Shown: piece after piece, positions 39,296 through 48,031 of the stretch
How the letters are laid out: each line of letters begins with the position of its first letter
Position numbering within the stretch: the stretch's first letter is position 1
NCBI RefSeq assembly: GCF_000239815.1
Contig: NZ_CAFK01000283.1
Coordinates: forward strand, 1-52,782
Direction: 5' to 3'
Source: Bradyrhizobium sp. STM 3843
Lineage (GTDB): Bacteria > Pseudomonadota > Alphaproteobacteria > Rhizobiales > Xanthobacteraceae
Length of the DNA stretch: 52,782 nt
Program-made: the position numbers and the translations under genes
The notes under the pieces: generated by a model
What the model saw: only the letters and a program-made list of their open reading frames with translations
Told to the model about the DNA's origin: nothing
Databases searched by the model: none

Positions 39296-40660
39296 ATGGA
39301 CGTGGCGCAGAGACCTGACAGCGGCGGGCGGATACACGAAGAGGCAGGTTCGATGGCCCTGGATGCTCCTTCCCGGTCTTCCTCGCCCATCTTCTCGCCT
39401 TGGCCGGACCGGCTCCGGCATTCCGCGATCATCCTGCTGGCGGCGGCGCTCGCGCTGGGCGTGCTCGTGATGCGCGACGAGCTGTTGCCGTTCCGGGCCG
39501 CCGCGGTCTTCGTCTGCATTGCCGCAGCGGCGCTGGTGCCCTGGCGCCTGCACAGCGCTGTAGCCACGCGGGAGGATGTCCGCGGCACCAATCCGGTGGA
39601 GACCCCTGCGGTCAGCGCGGTGGTGGCTGGGATGTCCGATCCGGCGGTGCTGCTCGATCGCGCCGGCCGCGTCATCCACCTGAATGCCGCCGCCGCCCAG
39701 CTTGCCCCGGCGTTGCGCAAGAACGAGCTTGCGCAATTCGCATTGCGCTCGCCGGAGATCATCACTGCTCTGCGCGAGGCCATCGCCACCACCGAGCCCC
39801 GCCGCGCCACCTATCATGATCATGTGCCGGTTGACCGCTGGATGGAGCTGATCATCACCCCGGTCCCGGTCCCGACCGCCTTCGGCGGCACCGACAAGTG
39901 CATGCTGATGACCTTCCACGACCTCACTCCGCTGCGCCGGGTCGAGGAGATGCGGGCCGACTTCGTTGCCAATGCAAGTCACGAGCTACGCACGCCGCTG
40001 GCGGCGCTGTCCGGCTTCATCGATACCCTGCAGGGGCCGGCCAAGGATGATCCCCGAGCGCGCGAGCGTTTCCTTGGGATCATGCACACCCAGGCCGGCC
40101 GCATGGCGCGCCTGATCGACGATCTCCTGTCGCTGTCGCGCGTCGAGCTCTCCGCGCATGTACGCCCCGACGCGACCGTCGATCTGGTTCCGATCATTCA
40201 CCAGGTCGCTGATGGCCTCGAGCCGCTGGCACGGGAGCGCCAGGTCGAGGTCGAGATCGATCTGCCGGAGACGCCGGTGACCATTGCCGGCGACCGGGAA
40301 GAGCTGTTGCGGCTGTTCGAGAACCTGATCGAGAACGCCCTCAAATACGGCGCATCGGGCGGGCGGGTGATCGTGTCGCTGACCTCGGCGGTGTCAGGAG
40401 AGGGCATCCCGGAGATCCGGGTCAAGGTGCGTGATTTCGGTCCCGGCATTGCGCCCGAGCACCTGCCGCGGCTCACCGAACGCTTCTACCGGGTTGATGT
40501 CGGCGACAGTCGCGCGCAGGGCGGGACGGGCCTCGGATTGTCCCTGGTGAAACATATCCTTAACCGCCACCGTGGCCGTCTTTTGATCGAAAGCGTGCCC
40601 AAAAACGGAGCAACCTTCACCGCCTGTTTTCCCCAGCCGAAGCCGCCCTTCGGAGCATAA
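39296..40660 (+). CDS. phoR: Phosphate regulon sensor histidine kinase PhoR
   Basis: A 454-residue kinase. Two adjacent membrane helices (about residues 40-60 and 62-82), a PAS-like domain (SDPAVLLDRAGRVIHLNAAA), then HisKA with phospho-acceptor His229 (ANASHELRTPLAALSG), and HATPase boxes NLIENALKYG, DFGPGIAPEHL and GTGLGLSLVKHIL. No large periplasmic domain, as usual for PhoR, which reads Pst/PhoU state. ATG at 39353 is a possible alternative start, with AGAGG upstream. It is followed by pstSCAB-phoU-phoB. Confidence 0.93.
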   Translation: MDVAQRPDSGGRIHEEAGSMALDAPSRSSSPIFSPWPDRLRHSAIILLAAALALGVLVMRDELLPFRAAAVFVCIAAAALVPWRLHSAVATREDVRGTNPVETPAVSAVVAGMSDPAVLLDRAGRVIHLNAAAAQLAPALRKNELAQFALRSPEIITALREAIATTEPRRATYHDHVPVDRWMELIITPVPVPTAFGGTDKCMLMTFHDLTPLRRVEEMRADFVANASHELRTPLAALSGFIDTLQGPAKDDPRARERFLGIMHTQAGRMARLIDDLLSLSRVELSAHVRPDATVDLVPIIHQVADGLEPLARERQVEVEIDLPETPVTIAGDREELLRLFENLIENALKYGASGGRVIVSLTSAVSGEGIPEIRVKVRDFGPGIAPEHLPRLTERFYRVDVGDSRAQGGTGLGLSLVKHILNRHRGRLLIESVPKNGATFTACFPQPKPPFGA

Positions 40661-40687
40661 AATCAAGCTTTTCCAATAGGTTGGTGG

Positions 40688-40705
40688 TGTCATCCGACTG
40701 TCATC
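40688..40705 (+). promoter_or_regulatory. Pho box upstream of pstS
   Basis: Two TGTCAT repeats (40688-40693 and 40699-40704) are spaced 11 bases, with the second in CTGTCATC, as in the PhoB consensus CTGTCAT-A(A/T)A(A/T)-CTGTCAT. A TTTATAAA -10-like element follows at about 40711-40718. PhoB, encoded at 45548, should bind here when phosphate is scarce and drive pstSCAB-phoU-phoB. Confidence 0.88.
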
Positions 40706-40802
40706 AAACCTTTATAAAAGCGGCAACGAGGCCTTTTAAAGGGGCCGGCGGGAGCGCGATCGGGCGCACGTGGCGCTTCGCTCCCCAAATGGGAGACCAG
40801 CA

Positions 40803-41813
40803 ATGAATTTCGTTAAAGCTCTCGTCGCTGCCGGCCTGGTCGCCGCATCGACGTCGGCCTTCGCCGCCGACATCACCGGAGCGGGTGCGACGTTCCCGTT
40901 CCCGATCTATTCCAAGTGGGCCGACGCCTACAAGAAGGAGACGGGCAACGGTCTGAACTATCAGTCGATCGGCTCCGGCGGCGGCATCAAGCAGATCCAG
41001 GCCAAGACCGTGACCTTCGGTGCCAGCGATGCGCCGCTGAAGGCCGACCAGCTTGAGAAGGACGGCCTGGTACAGTGGCCGATGGTGATGGGCGGCATCG
41101 TGCCGGTCGTCAACCTCGAGGGCGTGAAGCCCGGTGAGATGGTGCTCGACGGTCAGACGGTGGCTGACATCTATCTTGGCAAGATCACCAAGTGGGATGA
41201 CGCCGCGATCAAGAAGCTCAATCCGAGCGTCAAGCTGCCGTCCGACGCCATCGCAGTGGTGCGCCGCTCCGACGGCTCGGGCACGACCTTTAACTTCACC
41301 TACTACCTCTCCGAGGTCAGCCCCGACTGGAAGAGCAAGGTCGGCTTCAACACCGCCGTCGAGTGGCCGACCGGCGTCGGCGCCAAGGGCAACGAGGGCG
41401 TGTCCGGCAACATCAGCCAGACCAAGAACTCGATCGGCTATGTCGAGTACGCCTATGCCAAGCAGAACAAGCTGACCTACACCAAGATGGTCAACAAGGC
41501 CGGCAAGACCGTCGAGCCCACCGTGGACGCCTTCCAGGCCGCCGCCGCGAACGCTGATTGGGCCCATGCTCCGGGCTATTACGTGATCCTGGCAAACCAG
41601 CCGGGCGACAAGTCCTGGCCGATGACGGCTGCGACCTTCATCCTGATGCACAAGCAGCCGGCCGACAAGGCGGCCTCCGACGAAGCCCTCAAGTTCTTCA
41701 AGTGGTCGTTCGAGAAGGGCGGCAAGATGGCCGAGGAGCTCGACTACATCCCGATGCCCGACGGCGTCGTGAAGATGATCGAGAAGACCTGGTCGGCGGA
41801 CATCAAGAGCTAA
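40803..41813 (+). CDS. pstS: Phosphate-binding protein PstS
   Basis: A 336-residue periplasmic protein with signal peptide MNFVKALVAAGLVAASTSAFA, then the family start ADITGAGATFPFPIYSKW. Phosphate-contact segments include GSGGGIKQIQ, FGASDAPLKADQ and RRSDGSGTTFNFTYYLS. ATG at 40803 follows GGGAGA. First gene after the Pho box. A strong hairpin lies after its stop codon. Confidence 0.96.
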   Translation: MNFVKALVAAGLVAASTSAFAADITGAGATFPFPIYSKWADAYKKETGNGLNYQSIGSGGGIKQIQAKTVTFGASDAPLKADQLEKDGLVQWPMVMGGIVPVVNLEGVKPGEMVLDGQTVADIYLGKITKWDDAAIKKLNPSVKLPSDAIAVVRRSDGSGTTFNFTYYLSEVSPDWKSKVGFNTAVEWPTGVGAKGNEGVSGNISQTKNSIGYVEYAYAKQNKLTYTKMVNKAGKTVEPTVDAFQAAAANADWAHAPGYYVILANQPGDKSWPMTAATFILMHKQPADKAASDEALKFFKWSFEKGGKMAEELDYIPMPDGVVKMIEKTWSADIKS

Positions 41814-41829
41814 GTCGTCTCAAGCGCAG

Positions 41830-41855
41830 CCCCTCTCCCTGCCTCGGGAGAGGGG
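41830..41855 (+). terminator. Strong hairpin after pstS (attenuator/stabiliser)
   Basis: CCCCTCTCCC (41830-41839), loop TGCCTC, GGGAGAGGGG (41846-41855), a perfect ten-base stem. No long U-run follows, so partial termination or mRNA protection is likelier than a full stop; it would favour PstS over the permease proteins. Confidence 0.65.
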
Positions 41856-41913
41856 ACCTTAAGTCCGCAAGTCTGAATACCGAACGATAAGTCTATCAAA
41901 ACAGGGGGCTGAC

Positions 41914-42921
41914 TTGGCAGAGATGGCCGTTCAAAGCGACGCGAGCACTGTCAGCGATGCCGCCGGCCCCTATGACCGCGCCCGGGCGCTGAGCGCCTTC
42001 AAGGTTGGCGACGTCACCTTCTACTGGATCACCCGCCTGTCGGCGATTTCGGTGCTGCTCATCCTCGGCGGCATCATCCTGTCGCTGATCGTCGGTGCCT
42101 GGCCGGCGATGAAGGAATATGGCTTCGAGTTCCTGTGGACGCGCCGCTGGGCGCCGTCGGCCGACCCGCCCGTGCTGGGCGCGCTGGGCCCGATCTACGG
42201 CACGCTGGTGTCCTCCTTCATCGCCATGCTGATCGCCATTCCGGTTGGCCTCGGCATTGCGATCTTCCTCACCGAGCTTTGCCCGCAATGGCTGCGCCGC
42301 CCGATCGGCATCGCCGTCGAGTTGCTCGCCGGCATCCCCTCGATCATCTACGGCATGTGGGGCTTCTTCGTGCTGGGGCCGTTCCTGGCCTATACGTTCC
42401 AGCCGTTCATGATCAGCCTCTGCGCCAATATTCCGATCCTGCGGGATATCTTCGCGGGACCGCCGTCCTATCTCAGCCTGTTCAATGCGTCGCTGATCCT
42501 TGCGATCATGGTGCTGCCCTTCATCACTTCGATCTCGGTCGACGTGTTCAAGACCGTGCCTCCGGTGTTGAAGGAGGCTGCCTACGGCGTCGGCTGCACC
42601 ACCTGGGAGGTGGTCCGTAGCGTGGTGATTCCTTACACCCGCGTCGGCGTCATCGGCGGCGTCATGCTGGCGCTCGGCCGGGCGCTTGGCGAAACCATGG
42701 CCGTCACTTTCATCATCGGTAACTCGTTCCGCATCTCCTCGTCGATCTTCGCTCCGGGCACCACGATCTCCGCGGCGATCGCATCCGAATTCCAGGAGAG
42801 CGACGGCTTGCACCAATCGGCCCTGATCCTGCTTGGTCTGTTGCTGTTCGTTCTCACCTTCTTCGTGCTGGCCGCCGCGCGGCTAATGCTGCTGCGTCTC
42901 GAAGCCAAGGCCGGAAAGTAG
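41914..42921 (+). CDS. pstC: Phosphate ABC transporter permease PstC
   Basis: A 335-residue inner-membrane permease with about six helices. The segment GIAVELLAGIPSIIYGMWGF is diagnostic for PstC/PstA, as is the coupling loop KEAAYGVGCTTWEVV and RALGETMAVTFIIGNS. TTG at 41914 has AGGGGGC just upstream; ATG at 41923 is the alternative. It is separated from pstS by a hairpin and followed 16 bases later by pstA. Confidence 0.94.
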   Translation: MAEMAVQSDASTVSDAAGPYDRARALSAFKVGDVTFYWITRLSAISVLLILGGIILSLIVGAWPAMKEYGFEFLWTRRWAPSADPPVLGALGPIYGTLVSSFIAMLIAIPVGLGIAIFLTELCPQWLRRPIGIAVELLAGIPSIIYGMWGFFVLGPFLAYTFQPFMISLCANIPILRDIFAGPPSYLSLFNASLILAIMVLPFITSISVDVFKTVPPVLKEAAYGVGCTTWEVVRSVVIPYTRVGVIGGVMLALGRALGETMAVTFIIGNSFRISSSIFAPGTTISAAIASEFQESDGLHQSALILLGLLLFVLTFFVLAAARLMLLRLEAKAGK

Positions 42922-42937
42922 GGCTGAGGAAATAGTG

Positions 42938-43813
42938 ATGACATCCGTCGATACGCCCATCAATCCGGTCAACCCGATCTATGGCCGGCGCCGCCGCAAG
43001 GATATCTTCGTTCGCGGCCTGTGCGTGCTGGCCGCGCTGTTCGGCGTCACCTGGCTCGCGCTGATCCTGATCGATCTCCTGTATCAGGGCCTCGCGGGCC
43101 TGACCCTGCAGGTCTTCACCACCGATACGCCGCCGCCGGGATCGAGCGACGGCGGTCTGCGCAATGCCATCGTCGGCTCGGTCATCATGACCATTATCGG
43201 CGTCGGCATCGGGGCGCCGCTTGGCCTGTTCGCCGGTACCTATCTTGCCGAATATGGCCGCCACGACCGGCTCACCTCGGTGATCCGCTTCATCAACGAC
43301 ATCCTGCTCTCGGCGCCCTCGATCATCATCGGCCTGTTCGTCTACGGCGCGGTCGTGGTTCCAATGCGCGGCTTCTCGGCGATCGCGGGCTGTCTGGCGC
43401 TCGCCGTGATCGTGATCCCGGTGGTGCTGCGGACCACCGAGGACATGCTGCTGCTGGTGCCCAATCCGCTCCGCGAGGCGGCTTCCGCGCTTGGCTTGCC
43501 GCGTTCGCTGGTGATCCGGCGCATCGCCTATCGCGCCGCGCGCTCGGGCCTGATCACGGGCGTGCTGCTGGCCACGGCGCGCGTCGCTGGCGAGACCGCG
43601 CCGCTTCTGTTCACCGCGCTGTCGAACCAGTTCTGGAGCCTCGATCTCACCCACACGATGGCCAATCTGCCCGTGACCATCAACAACTTCGTCCAGAGCC
43701 CCTATGCCTATTGGAAACAGCTGGCCTGGAGCGGAGCCCTTCTGATCACCTTGACCGTGCTTGCCCTGAATATCAGCGCGCGCATTCTGGGCGCCGAGAG
43801 GAGCGCAAAATGA
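42938..43813 (+). CDS. pstA: Phosphate ABC transporter permease PstA
   Basis: A 291-residue permease partner of PstC. The family segments FINDILLSAPSIIIGLFVYG, NPLREAASALGLPRSLVIRR and RVAGETAPLLFTAL are present. ATG at 42938 follows GAGGAA; a GTG directly before it (42935) could also serve. The stop overlaps the start of pstB by 4 bases. Confidence 0.94.
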   Translation: MTSVDTPINPVNPIYGRRRRKDIFVRGLCVLAALFGVTWLALILIDLLYQGLAGLTLQVFTTDTPPPGSSDGGLRNAIVGSVIMTIIGVGIGAPLGLFAGTYLAEYGRHDRLTSVIRFINDILLSAPSIIIGLFVYGAVVVPMRGFSAIAGCLALAVIVIPVVLRTTEDMLLLVPNPLREAASALGLPRSLVIRRIAYRAARSGLITGVLLATARVAGETAPLLFTALSNQFWSLDLTHTMANLPVTINNFVQSPYAYWKQLAWSGALLITLTVLALNISARILGAERSAK

Positions 43814-44631
43814 CCGACATGTCCGTTTCCGTGTCCAGCCCGGCGGGCGCCATTCCGAACAAATCCCTGCCGGACGCACCGGCGAAGGTGACTGTCCGGA
43901 ACTTGAACTTCTACTACGGCGATCACCATGCGCTGAAGAACATCAACCTGTCGCTCGGAACCAACCGGGTCACGGCCTTCATCGGCCCGTCCGGCTGCGG
44001 CAAATCCACGCTGCTGCGCATCTTCAATCGGATGTACGACCTCTATCCGGGTCAGCGTGCTGAAGGCCAGCTGATGCTGGACAAGACCGATATTCTCGAC
44101 CCCAAGCTGGATCTCAATCTGTTGCGCGCTCGTGTCGGCATGGTGTTCCAGAAGCCGACGCCGTTCCCGATGACCATCTACGAGAATATTGCCTTCGGCA
44201 TTCGCCTCTATGAGAAGATCTCGAAATCGGAGATGGATGACCGGGTCGAGAAGGCGCTGCGCGGCGGCGCGCTCTGGAACGAGGTGAAGGACAAGCTGAA
44301 CGCGTCGGGCCTCAGCCTGTCTGGCGGCCAGCAGCAACGTCTTTGCATCGCCCGTACTGTCGCGGTTCGGCCCGAGGTGATCCTGTTCGACGAGCCGTGC
44401 TCGGCATTGGACCCGATCTCGACCGCCAAAGTCGAGGAGCTGATCCAGGAATTGAGCGAGAACTACACGATCGCGATCGTCACCCATAACATGCAGCAGG
44501 CGGCGCGCGTCTCCGACAAGACCGCCTTCATGTATCTCGGCGAGTTGATCGAGTTCGACGACACCAGCAAGATCTTCACCTCGCCGAGCGATCGGCGAAC
44601 CCAGGATTACATCACGGGCCGCTTCGGCTGA
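43810..44631 (+). CDS. pstB: Phosphate ABC transporter ATPase PstB
   Basis: A 273-residue ATP-binding subunit. PstB-specific opening VRNLNFYYGDHHALKNINL, Walker A FIGPSGCGKSTLLR, signature LSGGQQQRLCIARTV and Walker B VILFDEPCSALDP, then VTHNMQQAARVSDKTAFM. The extra N-terminal 25 residues are not conserved. Overlaps pstA by 4 bases. A 184-base spacer without a gene follows before phoU. Confidence 0.96.
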   Translation: MTDMSVSVSSPAGAIPNKSLPDAPAKVTVRNLNFYYGDHHALKNINLSLGTNRVTAFIGPSGCGKSTLLRIFNRMYDLYPGQRAEGQLMLDKTDILDPKLDLNLLRARVGMVFQKPTPFPMTIYENIAFGIRLYEKISKSEMDDRVEKALRGGALWNEVKDKLNASGLSLSGGQQQRLCIARTVAVRPEVILFDEPCSALDPISTAKVEELIQELSENYTIAIVTHNMQQAARVSDKTAFMYLGELIEFDDTSKIFTSPSDRRTQDYITGRFG

Positions 44632-44815
44632 GGCCGGATTGGAACGTTCGTCCGTTCGCGTAGCACCCTTGCATCGGATCGGCAGGGGGCAGTCCGCTTA
44701 AAAGCAGTCAATGCGGTCCGGCACGGTATGCGTCCCCACTGTCTTGAGCGGTGGGCTAGGGCAATGAGGGCTGAATTGACGCACCGGAACACGACGCATT
44801 GCCGAGGAGAGAGAC

Positions 44816-45532
44816 ATGGCCAGTGAACATACCGTCAAGGCGTTCGATAGTGATCTTCAGGAACTGACCCGGTTGGTCGCAGAGATGGGCGGCCTGGCCG
44901 AGCGGCTGATCGTCGACTCCGTCGACGCGCTGGTGCGGCGGGACATCGCGCTCGGTGAGCGCGTGATCGCGGCCGATGGCGAGATCGACAATCTGCAGCG
45001 GCTGATCGAGGAGCGCGCGGTGCTGACGATCGCGCGCCGGCAGCCGATGGCGGTGGACCTGCGCGAGATCGTCGGTGCGATGCGGGTTGCCACCGATCTT
45101 GAGCGGATCGGCGATCTCGCCAAGAATATCGGCAAGCGGGTCGCGGCGCTGGAGAGTGATTTCCATCCCCTGAAGCTGATCCGTGGGCTGGAGCATATGA
45201 CCGACCTCGTGCAGTCGCAGGTCAAGTCGGTGCTGGATGCCTATGCCGCCCATGACCTGCCGGCGGCGATGACGGTCTGGAAGAGCGATGAGGAGGTCGA
45301 TGCCATCTGCACCTCGCTGTTCCGCGAGCTGCTCACCTACATGATGGAAGATCCCCGCAACATCTCGTTCTGCATCCACCTGATGTTCTGCGCCAAGAAC
45401 ATCGAACGGATCGGCGATCACGCCACCAACATTGCGGAAACCGTGTTCTACATGATCGAGGGCCAGCAGATGGTCGACAAGCGACCGAAGGGTGACATGA
45501 CGTCCTTCGCCGTTACCGCCCCCGGCAACTGA
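44816..45532 (+). CDS. phoU: Phosphate-signalling regulator PhoU
   Basis: A 238-residue all-helical cytoplasmic protein of two PhoU repeats. The metal-binding-type segments are MRVATDLERIGDLAKNIGKR (first repeat) and MFCAKNIERIGDHATNIAE (second repeat). It couples Pst transport to PhoR and keeps PhoB off when phosphate is sufficient. GGAGAGAG precedes the ATG. It is 15 bases upstream of phoB. Confidence 0.96.
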   Translation: MASEHTVKAFDSDLQELTRLVAEMGGLAERLIVDSVDALVRRDIALGERVIAADGEIDNLQRLIEERAVLTIARRQPMAVDLREIVGAMRVATDLERIGDLAKNIGKRVAALESDFHPLKLIRGLEHMTDLVQSQVKSVLDAYAAHDLPAAMTVWKSDEEVDAICTSLFRELLTYMMEDPRNISFCIHLMFCAKNIERIGDHATNIAETVFYMIEGQQMVDKRPKGDMTSFAVTAPGN

Positions 45533-45547
45533 GAGAGAAGCTGACCG

Positions 45548-46252
45548 ATGAGTGCGCGCATTCTGGTTGTGGAAGACGAGGAAGCGCTGACCACGTTGCT
45601 GCGCTATAATCTGGAAACCGAGGGCTACGAGGTCGAGACGGTCGCGCGTGGCGACGATGCCGACACCCGGCTCAAGGAGCGGGTGCCCGATCTGGTGGTG
45701 CTCGACTGGATGCTGCCGGGGCTGTCCGGGATCGAACTGTGCCGCCGCCTCCGCGCGCGGCCGGAGACCAAGCAGCTACCGATCATCATGCTGACGGCGC
45801 GTGGCGAGGAGAGCGAGCGCGTCCGCGGGCTCGCCACCGGAGCGGACGACTACATCGTCAAGCCGTTCTCGGTGCCCGAGCTTCTGGCGCGCGTCAAAGG
45901 CCTGCTGCGTCGCGCGAGCCCCGAGCGGCTCGCCACCGTGCTCGCCTATGGCGACATCGAACTCGACCGCGAGAAGCGCCGCGTGGCGCGTTCAGGGCGG
46001 CCGATCGATCTCGGCCCGACCGAATATCGGCTGCTCGAATTCTTCCTCGAGCATCCGGGTCGTGTGTTCAGCCGCGAGCAGCTGCTCGACAGCGTCTGGG
46101 GACGCGACATCTATATCGACGAGCGCACGGTGGATGTTCACATTGGCCGCTTGCGCAAGCTGCTCAATCCGGGTCGCGAGCAGGATCCGATCCGCACGGT
46201 GCGCGGTGCCGGCTACGCGCTCGACGATCGATTTGCCAAAGCGGAGTCGTAG
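45548..46252 (+). CDS. phoB: Phosphate regulon response regulator PhoB
   Basis: A 234-residue OmpR-class regulator. Receiver domain with phospho-acceptor Asp53 (VVLDWMLPGLSG) and Lys105 (YIVKPFSVPE); the C-terminal winged helix has LGPTEYRLLEFFLEHPGRVF and DERTVDVHIGRLRK. It binds Pho boxes such as the one at 40688. Last gene of the regulon, with an intrinsic terminator 42 bases after the stop. Confidence 0.96.
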   Translation: MSARILVVEDEEALTTLLRYNLETEGYEVETVARGDDADTRLKERVPDLVVLDWMLPGLSGIELCRRLRARPETKQLPIIMLTARGEESERVRGLATGADDYIVKPFSVPELLARVKGLLRRASPERLATVLAYGDIELDREKRRVARSGRPIDLGPTEYRLLEFFLEHPGRVFSREQLLDSVWGRDIYIDERTVDVHIGRLRKLLNPGREQDPIRTVRGAGYALDDRFAKAES

Positions 46253-46293
46253 CGCTCAGTCCGCCACCGCAGCCATCAGAATCAGAAAGATCA

Positions 46294-46321
46294 GGCGGAG
46301 TCGTTTTGGCTCCGCCTTTTT
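46294..46321 (+). terminator. Rho-independent terminator after phoB
   Basis: GGCGGAG (46294-46300), loop TCGTTTTGG, CTCCGCC (46310-46316), then TTTTT. A seven-base GC-rich stem with a U-run, the clearest intrinsic terminator for the phosphate operon. Confidence 0.92.
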
Positions 46322-46492
46322 CTTGCGACCGCGGGTTGCATCTGTTCGAGCGAGTCGGCGAACGATCGGCGGGCTTACGTGCCGGACGACTGATAGGCTG
46401 CGCGATCGCGCCCCTCGAAACGACCCCGGACCGATCCGGGAGTTGCCGACTGGTCGGTCGAACGCTTCTTGCGCGCATCGTGTTTACAACTT

Positions 46493-46521
46493 GTCACAAA
46501 CCTGGTGCGCCCGATTGTGAC
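46493..46521. promoter_or_regulatory. GTCACAA/TTGTGAC inverted repeat before the ogt-like gene
   Basis: GTCACAA (46493-46499) and TTGTGAC (46515-46521), perfect seven-base arms with 22 bases from start to start, two helical turns. It lies 35 bases before the gene at 46556 in the 303-base gap after phoB. It may be an operator, perhaps for the AraC regulator encoded in the same operon. Confidence 0.45.
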
Positions 46522-46555
46522 GATGATATGATCCCCGCGGGTTGGGGGTGGCGTC

Positions 46556-47128
46556 ATGGGGCGTGGGTACACGATCTTCGATACGTCGGTCGGTCGCTGC
46601 GGCATTGTCTGGAGCGACGCTGGCATCATCGGCGTTCAATTGCCGGAGGCGCGGGAGATCGAGACGCGTCGGCGGATGTTCAGGCAATTTCCCGAAACCC
46701 GCGAATTGGCCCCGCCTCCAAATGCCGAGTCCGCCATCGACACGATCGTGATGATGCTGCGCGGACGGCCTGCGGATTTCACCGATGTCAGCCTCGACAT
46801 GGCCGGCATCACCCCGTTCAATCAGCGCGTGTATGACTATATCCGCCGCATTCCGCGTAGCGAAACCCGCGAGCCGGGCGAGATTGCAGCCAGCCTGCAT
46901 GCCACGGGAGCGTTCTACTCGGTGGCCCAGGCGCTGGCGAAAAATCCGCTTCCGCTGATCGTACCTTGCCATCGTGTGCTGGCCGCAAACGGGATCGAAA
47001 AAGCCTCGCCGAACCGAGGCGCGATCTCGCAGCGCCGGCTGCTGTCGCTCGAAGGTGCCGGGGCGCAGACAGGGATGACTTTGTTCGACGCGCTGCTGGC
47101 GGTTGATCGGCCGCGCGCCACGCACTAG
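46556..47128 (+). CDS. Atypical methylated-DNA-protein cysteine methyltransferase homologue
   Basis: A 190-residue protein with the active-site motif IVPCHRVLAANG (Cys138) and an Ogt-like layout. Canonical enzymes take the alkyl group from O6-alkylguanine onto this Cys. By eye, the residues that flip and hold the base are altered: the Tyr of the TSYGEIA motif is Pro (ETREPGEIA), the Arg finger of RAVGxA is Tyr (YSVAQA), and the YxGG region is SPNRGA. The Asn-Pro before PCHR is kept. It may have changed specificity or be regulatory. GGGGGTGG precedes the ATG; the AraC gene follows 9 bases later, a split-Ada-like pair. Confidence 0.82.
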   Translation: MGRGYTIFDTSVGRCGIVWSDAGIIGVQLPEAREIETRRRMFRQFPETRELAPPPNAESAIDTIVMMLRGRPADFTDVSLDMAGITPFNQRVYDYIRRIPRSETREPGEIAASLHATGAFYSVAQALAKNPLPLIVPCHRVLAANGIEKASPNRGAISQRRLLSLEGAGAQTGMTLFDALLAVDRPRATH

Positions 47129-47137
47129 ATCGAGCGG

Positions 47138-47977
47138 ATGGCCACAACCATCCTGCTGACCAGCCGCTCCGTGACCGTCTCCGAGTTCCGCTGCACTGCA
47201 GTGTCGGGTGAACCGCCCTATGCGGAGCAGTTTGGCAGCCATTCGGTCTCCTATGTGCGCAAGGGCAGTTTCGGCTGCCATCACCGCGGTCGCTTTTTCG
47301 AGCTCGTCACCGGCTCTATCCTGATCGGGCATCCCGGCGACGAGTTCACGTGTACGCATGATCATGTCTGCGGCGATGAGTGCTTGTCGTTCTTTCTTGC
47401 GCCGGAGCTGGTCGAGGAGATCGGCGGCACCAGGGACGTTTGGCAAGCCGGCGCCGTACCGCCGCTGCCCGAACTGATGGTGATCGGCGAGCTGGCCCAG
47501 GCGGCGGCTGCCGGTAGCAGCGATCTCGGCCTCGACGAGGTCGGCCATCTGTTCGCCAGCCGGTTCGTGGCGGCCGTCGCCGGCAAGTCGCCTAATCCTT
47601 CGATCGCCGCCGGGCGTGACCGCCGCCGCGCGGTCGAGACCGCGCTATGGATTGATGCCAATTCGCATCGCGCCATCGACCTCGAGGATGCCGCGCATCA
47701 GGCCGGCCTCAGCCCGTTTCATTTCCTGAGATTATTTGCTGCCACGCTCGGTGTCACACCGCACCAATATCTGGTTCGTTCTCGGCTACGCCATGCCGCA
47801 CGGCGGCTCAGCGAAGACGACGCACCCGTCACCGACATCGCTTACGACGTCGGCTTCGCCGATCTCTCCAACTTTACCCGCACCTTCACGCGTGCAGCGG
47901 GTGTCTCGCCCTTGCGGTTCCGCAAGGCCTCGCGCGGCATGCGCAAGATTCTCCAAGAAGGCTTGAGCCGGCATTGA
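47138..47977 (+). CDS. AraC-family transcriptional regulator
   Basis: A 279-residue regulator. The N-terminal part resembles a cupin sensor (SVSYVRKGSFGCHHRGRFFE, then GSILIGHPGDEF). It carries a Cys/His cluster at residues 72-82 (CTHDHVCGDEC). The C-terminal pair of helix-turn-helix motifs is IDLEDAAHQAGLSPFHFLRL and VTDIAYDVGFADLSNFTRTF. It sits right behind the alkyltransferase-like gene and upstream of three small enzyme-fold genes, any of which may be targets. The cluster could bind a metal or react with electrophiles. Confidence 0.9.
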   Translation: MATTILLTSRSVTVSEFRCTAVSGEPPYAEQFGSHSVSYVRKGSFGCHHRGRFFELVTGSILIGHPGDEFTCTHDHVCGDECLSFFLAPELVEEIGGTRDVWQAGAVPPLPELMVIGELAQAAAAGSSDLGLDEVGHLFASRFVAAVAGKSPNPSIAAGRDRRRAVETALWIDANSHRAIDLEDAAHQAGLSPFHFLRLFAATLGVTPHQYLVRSRLRHAARRLSEDDAPVTDIAYDVGFADLSNFTRTFTRAAGVSPLRFRKASRGMRKILQEGLSRH

Positions 47978-48031
47978 CTAGGTGATCGCCAGCGCCGCGC
48001 GATTGTCGCGGGCGAGGAATGGAGATCACCA

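Noticed and set aside
38102..39982. Minus-strand open frame of about 626 codons opposite the YbhN-like gene and phoR
   Set aside because: Charged, low-complexity antisense product; the plus-strand genes are secure.
41830..41855. pstS-pstC hairpin as a full operon terminator
   Set aside because: No U-run follows and pstCAB are needed from the same Pho-box promoter; partial termination or mRNA protection is more likely.
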